Source: Nocardia nova (GTDB taxonomy: Bacteria; Actinomycetota; Actinomycetes; Mycobacteriales; Mycobacteriaceae). From it: 64,000 nucleotides of DNA. Shown here piece by piece: positions 60,349-64,000 of this stretch. The position numbers and the translations under genes were made by a program. Where the stretch lies: the NCBI RefSeq assembly GCF_002933465.1, contig NZ_PSZE01000003.1:62001-126000 (forward strand), written 5' to 3'. The notes beneath the pieces are model-generated. The model was not told the DNA's origin and ran no database searches. It was given only the letters and a program-made list of their open reading frames with translations. The stretch's first letter is position 1, and the number at the start of each line of letters is the position of its first letter.

Positions 60349-61179
60349 TCAGCCGACGAAACGCGGATCGGAGATGGTCCCGCTGGCGACCAGCATGATG
60401 TAGAAGTCGGTGATCGCCAGGGTGGCCAGCGTGGTCCACGCCAGCTGCATGTGCCGAGTGTTCAACTTCGACACCTGCGTCCACATCCAGTAGCGCACCG
60501 GATGGGCGGAGAAGTGTTTGAGACGGCCGCCGGTGATATGCCGGCAGGAGTGGCACGAGATCGTATATGCCCACAGCAGAACGACATTCACCACCAAGAC
60601 GATGTTGCCCAGGCCGAAGCCGAAGCCGCCGTCCTTGCCGTGGAACGCCATGACCGCGTCGTAGGTGTTGACCACCGACACGATGACCGCCACATAGAAG
60701 AAGTAGCGGTGCACGTTCTGGATGATCAGCGGAAGCCGCGTCTCACCGGTGTATTTGCCGTGCGGTTCGGCGACCGCGCAGGCCGGGGGCGAGAACCACA
60801 CCGCGCGGTAGTAGGCCTTGCGGTAGTAGTAGCAGGTCAACCGGAACAACAGGAGGAACGGCAGCACCAGGAAACCGAGCGGAATCCACATCGGCAGGTT
60901 GCCGACCCAGTGCCCGAAGTGGCTCGAACCCTCGACGCACGAAGTGCTCACGCACGGCGAGTAGAACGGCGTCAGATAGTGGTAGTCGGAGACCCAATAT
61001 GCCGATCGCACAAAGGCTCTCACGGTTGCGTAGATGATGAATGCGGCCAGTCCGAGCACCGTGAGCAGTGGGGGGACCCACCACCGGTCGGTACGCAGAG
61101 TGCGTGTGGAAATGGCCGCGCGGCCTTTGCTGAAAACTCCCGTGCCCGCCTCGGGGGCGCGTGTCGGTGCTGCGCTCAC
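60349..61179 (-). CDS. sdhC: Succinate dehydrogenase membrane anchor (Rv0249c-like)
   Basis: A 276-residue anchor with five helices (LLTVLGLAAFIIYATVRAF, WIPLGFLVLPFLLLFRL, YFFYVAVIVSVVNTYDAVM, NIVLVVNVVLLWAYTISCHS and TTLATLAITDFYIMLVASG). Conserved His residues (HRYFF, CHSCRHITGG) may bind haem. The GTG at 61179 is preferred, as it gives a length close to Rv0249c and has GAGG upstream; upstream codons to 61254 lack homology. It is the first sdh gene; the 96-residue partner is 306 bp upstream. Confidence 0.85.
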   Translation of the reverse strand: MSAAPTRAPEAGTGVFSKGRAAISTRTLRTDRWWVPPLLTVLGLAAFIIYATVRAFVRSAYWVSDYHYLTPFYSPCVSTSCVEGSSHFGHWVGNLPMWIPLGFLVLPFLLLFRLTCYYYRKAYYRAVWFSPPACAVAEPHGKYTGETRLPLIIQNVHRYFFYVAVIVSVVNTYDAVMAFHGKDGGFGFGLGNIVLVVNVVLLWAYTISCHSCRHITGGRLKHFSAHPVRYWMWTQVSKLNTRHMQLAWTTLATLAITDFYIMLVASGTISDPRFVG

Positions 61180-61485
61180 TGCAAGCTGCCTCGCTGGTCT
61201 ACCCCGTGGAACGTCATCGTTACCTCCGGCGTCGAATGTGATGCTGAGCACCATACGACACCCGGGCTATGACTCGAGGCCGGTCCAGGCAAGATGCATC
61301 CACGCCGCGTCCTATGATTTGCGCCACATTTTCTGCGCGCTCGGCGGCGGCGGTGCAACGAGTGAATGACGAGCTACTTCAGACCTTCTTCGCGAATACG
61401 GTGGGTTGAGAACCGACGGACCGCAGCGCTGTCCCGGCGGGGTCGATGGCCGCCTCGACAGCCTGTGTCGCTGGTGAATGTCCGG
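61180..61485. other. 306-bp gap between sdhC and the 96-aa gene
   Basis: No gene is supported. Because the gap is long, sdhCAB may have its own promoter here. No clear -35/-10 pair or operator was recognised. Confidence 0.35.
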
Positions 61486-61776
61486 TTACTTGGTGCGTGG
61501 CCGCGAATGGAAGCCGAGGCCTTCGTCCTGCGCGCCCATCCATGCCGCCTCGTCGGACTTGCTGTCCGGCACGTAGATGACCTCCTGCTGACGGCGGCTG
61601 TCCACCTCGGGCGGCGGGGTGTGTTCGAACTCCTCGGCATCGATGGTGAGTCGTTCGAGATCGTTCTCCAGCCGGCGGACCGAATTCGCATCTCCGTAAT
61701 GGGTGCGCAACGCGCCGACGCATTGCCGGAGCTGTCCGACCGCGAAGCGCAGTTCGGCGATCTCACTGCGTGTCAT
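61486..61776 (-). CDS. Small sdh-linked protein (Rv0250c-like)
   Basis: A 96-residue protein, mostly helical, starting MTRSEIAELRFAVGQLRQCV, with a middle coiled-coil-like stretch and a polar C-terminus (AAWMGAQDEGLGFHSRPRTK). Its position before the sdh genes and its length match M. tuberculosis Rv0250c. AGGAGG is 5 bp before the ATG. The function is unknown. A CRP-like site lies about 85 bp upstream. Confidence 0.75.
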   Translation of the reverse strand: MTRSEIAELRFAVGQLRQCVGALRTHYGDANSVRRLENDLERLTIDAEEFEHTPPPEVDSRRQQEVIYVPDSKSDEAAWMGAQDEGLGFHSRPRTK

Positions 61777-61858
61777 CGAAACCTCCTGGTGTTTCCGGGC
61801 CGATCACCGGCTCGGACCTCGCCCGAGGGCGAAATCAAACCTGTGACGGACCGCACAT

Positions 61859-61874
61859 CGTGATCTACAACACA
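61859..61874. promoter_or_regulatory. CRP-like site upstream of the sdh block
   Basis: On the minus strand TGTGT-TGTAGA-TCACG matches TGTGA-N6-TCACA at 8 of 10 half-site positions. It is 83-98 bp before the 96-residue gene. Nearby GTGATC repeats (61860-61865 and 61879-61884) may be part of it. Confidence 0.4.
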
Positions 61875-61956
61875 TTACGTGATCATTTGCGTTCTGGCTC
61901 GCCGCACACGGAAAAAGATCTCCTCACCTGCGCGTACCCGGCGCGGGATCGGAGTC

Positions 61957-62526
61957 TCATCCGGCGGCCGGCAGGACCGCCGTCACCGACGGGGACTCCA
62001 CCTCGCCGAGAGATGTGAGAACCGGAAGTACGGCGGGGATGGCCGGACGGCTTCCGGAGGTCCCGGCCGACGTTCCGAGTGCGCGGCCCACGAGCGCCGC
62101 TACCAGCCCCACCGCCGTGATGCCGGCGGCCGCCCCGGCGATCAGCCCGACGCCGACCACCCGGGTGCCGATCGTGGCCGGGAACAGGCGAGCGTAGGCC
62201 AGGACCACCATCGCGCCCATGGAATGGCTGATCAGCACCACCGGTCCGGTCGGCGCGACCGCGCGCAGGACCGCGTCGAGATCGTGGCCCAGCTGGTCGA
62301 TGGTGTAGGTTGCGGGATCGGCGCCGGCGGAATCGCCGTGACCGCGGTGGTCGTAGAACACCATCCGGGTGTCCGAGCCCCATTGCCGCAGCAACTCATC
62401 CCGCAGGAACCACCAGGCTTCGGTCCGCAGGCAGTGACCGTGCACGAAGACCACGATCACCGAGGCCGTGGTCGAACCGAAGGTCCACGCGGCCAGCGGG
62501 GTGCCGTCGTCGGCGCAGACGGTGAC
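61957..62526 (-). pseudogene. Truncated alpha/beta hydrolase without a normal start
   Basis: Homology starts at VTVCADDGTPLAAWTFG (62526), where no start codon is available; the only usable GTG (62460) lies inside the fold (VIVVFVHGH). The fragment has the oxyanion HGH motif, YDHRGHG and nucleophile elbow SHSMGA, but ends after about 167 codons before the acid and His of the triad. Both ends are thus missing. It may be a relic or be expressed as a fragment. Confidence 0.55.
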
Positions 62527-62562
62527 GCGGGTGGTGATCGCGTTAACTGCTCTTACCTGGTG

Positions 62563-62572
62563 TTATGCATAA
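62563..62572. promoter_or_regulatory. TTATGCATAA palindrome
   Basis: A perfect 10-bp AT-rich palindrome in the upstream region of the truncated hydrolase. It could be a MarR-type half site or an old promoter element. Confidence 0.25.
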
Positions 62573-62735
62573 GTTGCACAACCGAGGCCGCTGGGTCGCC
62601 GACGATCCGGCGGGGCGGCGATCGGGAGAATCTTCTCGTATCTATGAACATCTGTAGACAGCCGTAGAAAAGAATCGAGACCTTTCCCGCGCACTAGGAC
62701 GGTGTCTGGCCTACATCGCCCATAGCGTGGTGGTC

Positions 62736-63034
62736 ATGAGCGCAGAGATCCGCGGCTTCCGCAACCGGATGGAGCGCCGAGCGCGTCGGCCGGATGTGGG
62801 TGGAACTGGTGCGCCGGCTCGGCTCCGAGCGGTACGGCGTCCACGGCGGCGACCTCGGCGCCTACGTGGGCACCGCGATGGCCGAGGCGGCGCCGGATCG
62901 GGTAGCCGGGCTCTACATCACCGCCGGTCTCGCACTGGCCCGAGCGCAACCCGCCGGGGCACCATTTCATCGCGATGGATCAGCCGCAGGCATACGCGGC
63001 GGACCTGCGCACATTCTTCGGCAATCTGGGCTGA
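62736..63034 (+). pseudogene. Internally deleted epoxide hydrolase gene
   Basis: The start MSAEIRGFR is the N-terminus typical of epoxide hydrolases. Then the central segment WVELVRRLGSERYGVHGGDL, with the nucleophile Asp in HGGDLGA, continues to APDRVAGLYITAGLA. After a frame change the C-terminal end GHHFIAMDQPQAYAADLRTF then FGNLG-stop appears. A normal gene is about 370-400 codons; about two-thirds is gone. A TAGCGT 7 bp before the ATG may be the old leaderless promoter. Confidence 0.7.
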
Positions 63035-63043
63035 GCGACGTTT

Positions 63044-63101
63044 CATCGGGAAATCTAAGGCTCTCGATCGCTGAAGCTAGAAAGCCCTAGATTTCCCGAT
63101 G
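63044..63101. repeat. 19-bp inverted repeat at a convergent junction
   Basis: CATCGGGAAATCTAAGGCT (63044-63062) and its near-perfect complement (63083-63101, one mismatch) flank a 20-nt loop. The right arm lies in the 3' end of the acyl-CoA dehydrogenase gene and extends past its stop. It may act as a terminator for both sides. Confidence 0.75.
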
Positions 63102-64000
63102 GATCGCGAGGCGTCGGCCGCCGTGCGCGTGGACGGCAGGAACGGGGTGAGCAGATTGTGCTCGGTGGACGGCCCGAATTCCCATTCCGCGATCCACGGG
63201 CCGGTGCCCTCGCTCGGGTCGAGCACACCCGACTCCAGCCATTCGTAGCGGCCCTCGAGCACCTGACGAGTCAGCGCGGTGTCGGCATCGTCGGTGTTGT
63301 CCCACAGCGCGTCGAAGGCGGCCTCCACCCGCAGCCGGGATTGGCGGCAGAAGGTGTCGGCCAACTCCGTCGCCGCGGCCGCGTCCCGGCTGTCGTCGGC
63401 GCGCATGGCCTGTGCCCGAACGCAGGCCGCCGACATGGCGAACAGTTCGGCGCCGATATCCACGAGGCGGCCCAGGAACCCCTGCCGGTATTCGAGTTTC
63501 GCCTGCCAGCGCGCCATCGCGTACATCAGTTCGCGCGCCTGCTTACGGGACATGCGCTCGACGAAGCGCAGATGCGTTGCCAGCGGCCCGAATTCGGTAT
63601 ATCCGGCGGGGAATGTGCCACGGCCGACCGCCAACTGCGGGAACCACTTCGCGTAGAATCCGCTCGCCCCGACCGCGGCGGTGGCCTTGTCCTTCAACGC
63701 CGCGTGGCGATCCACGAGTGCGCCCGCGGCGGCCATGTGCGCATCGGCCATCTCCCGGGCGATCAGCAGCCGCATGATCTCGCTGGAGCCTTCGAAGATC
63801 CGATTGATCCGCAGATCGCGCACCAGCTGTTCGGCGGGCACCGCCCGCTCACCTCGATGGCGCAGGGAGGCGGCGGTCTCGTAGCCGCGCCCGCCGCGTA
63901 TCTGCACCAGCTCGTCGGCGATGCGACAACTCATCTCGGAGGCCCACAGTTTGGCCAGTGCGGCTTCGATGCGGATATCGTTGCGCGCCTCGTCGCACAT
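63077..64000 (-). CDS. Acyl-CoA dehydrogenase, C-terminal part (5' end outside window)
   Basis: The visible 307 residues are the C-terminal half of a large (about 600-residue) acyl-CoA dehydrogenase. The motif RGGRGYETAASLRHRGERAV and RINRIFEGSSEIMRLLIARE are the FAD and substrate-region signatures of the FadE9/FadE10-like subgroup. The rest is the extra C-terminal helical domain of this class (FVERMSRKQARELMYAMARW). The final codons lie in an inverted repeat. Acts in fatty-acid or lipid oxidation. The start is not visible. Confidence 0.85.
   Translation of the reverse strand: MCDEARNDIRIEAALAKLWASEMSCRIADELVQIRGGRGYETAASLRHRGERAVPAEQLVRDLRINRIFEGSSEIMRLLIAREMADAHMAAAGALVDRHAALKDKATAAVGASGFYAKWFPQLAVGRGTFPAGYTEFGPLATHLRFVERMSRKQARELMYAMARWQAKLEYRQGFLGRLVDIGAELFAMSAACVRAQAMRADDSRDAAAATELADTFCRQSRLRVEAAFDALWDNTDDADTALTRQVLEGRYEWLESGVLDPSEGTGPWIAEWEFGPSTEHNLLTPFLPSTRTAADASRSIGKSRAF

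Noticed and set aside
58312..61272. 986-codon plus-strand frame opposite sdhA and sdhC
   Set aside because: It is the mirror of strongly conserved sdh genes and has no recognisable motif.

Overview
The window is high-GC actinobacterial DNA, most likely from Nocardia or a close mycolic-acid-containing relative. The reasons are a complete mce lipid-import operon, a Zmp1-type M13 peptidase, a DinB2-type polymerase, an L,D-transpeptidase with a mycobacterial domain layout, and a succinate dehydrogenase block in the same order as Mycobacterium tuberculosis Rv0250c-Rv0247c. No tRNA, rRNA, CRISPR array, integrase or intact insertion sequence was seen. The species assignment is inference from gene content.

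Layout. 1-3.8 kb: a cut-off gene end, an MFS transporter divergent from a pirin, a repeat-rich membrane protein and an unknown gene. 4-9.3 kb: M13 peptidase meeting, with no gap, an ABC sugar-type importer (binding protein and two permeases, no ATPase). 9.5-15 kb: L,D-transpeptidase, cytochrome P450, serine beta-lactamase-like esterase, two exported proteins. 15-25 kb: yrbEA-yrbEB-small ORF-mceABCDEF-Mce-associated protein, preceded by a perfect palindrome matching the KstR motif. 25-33.6 kb: RNase HI, SRPBCC protein, TIGR03084 protein, DUF445 protein, zinc alcohol dehydrogenase divergent from an AurF-like diiron oxygenase, TetR regulator and a reductase relic. 33.7-43.9 kb: lon with likely ClgR and HspR sites, DUF1707 protein, TetR-thioesterase pair, DinB2, enoyl-CoA hydratase, polytopic membrane protein, acrylyl-CoA-reductase-like protein. 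44-51.4 kb: ABC exporter with a MerR-type promoter, quinone-oxidoreductase-like protein, a fused FAD/Fe-S oxidoreductase, a 34-residue peptide gene, a DNA glycosylase. 51.4-57.4 kb: a second ATPase-less ABC importer, an SDR, a membrane protein and several very small genes. 57.5-61.8 kb: sdhB, sdhA, membrane anchor and a small partner. 61.9-64 kb: two decayed alpha/beta hydrolases and the 3' part of an acyl-CoA dehydrogenase gene.

How the genes work together. The main theme is lipid and steroid-like substrate use: Mce import, P450, enoyl-CoA hydratase, acyl-CoA dehydrogenase, thioesterase and SDR. The rest is cell-envelope maintenance, protein quality control (lon) and respiration (sdh). The two importers must borrow an ATPase encoded elsewhere.

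The most unusual observation is a duplicated short coding element. It has a strong Shine-Dalgarno, a start codon, a shared AKPARRA peptide core and a GC hairpin. One copy sits directly before mceA and the other directly before the diiron oxygenase gene, each at translational-coupling distance. It may be a leader peptide or RNA element shared by two operons.
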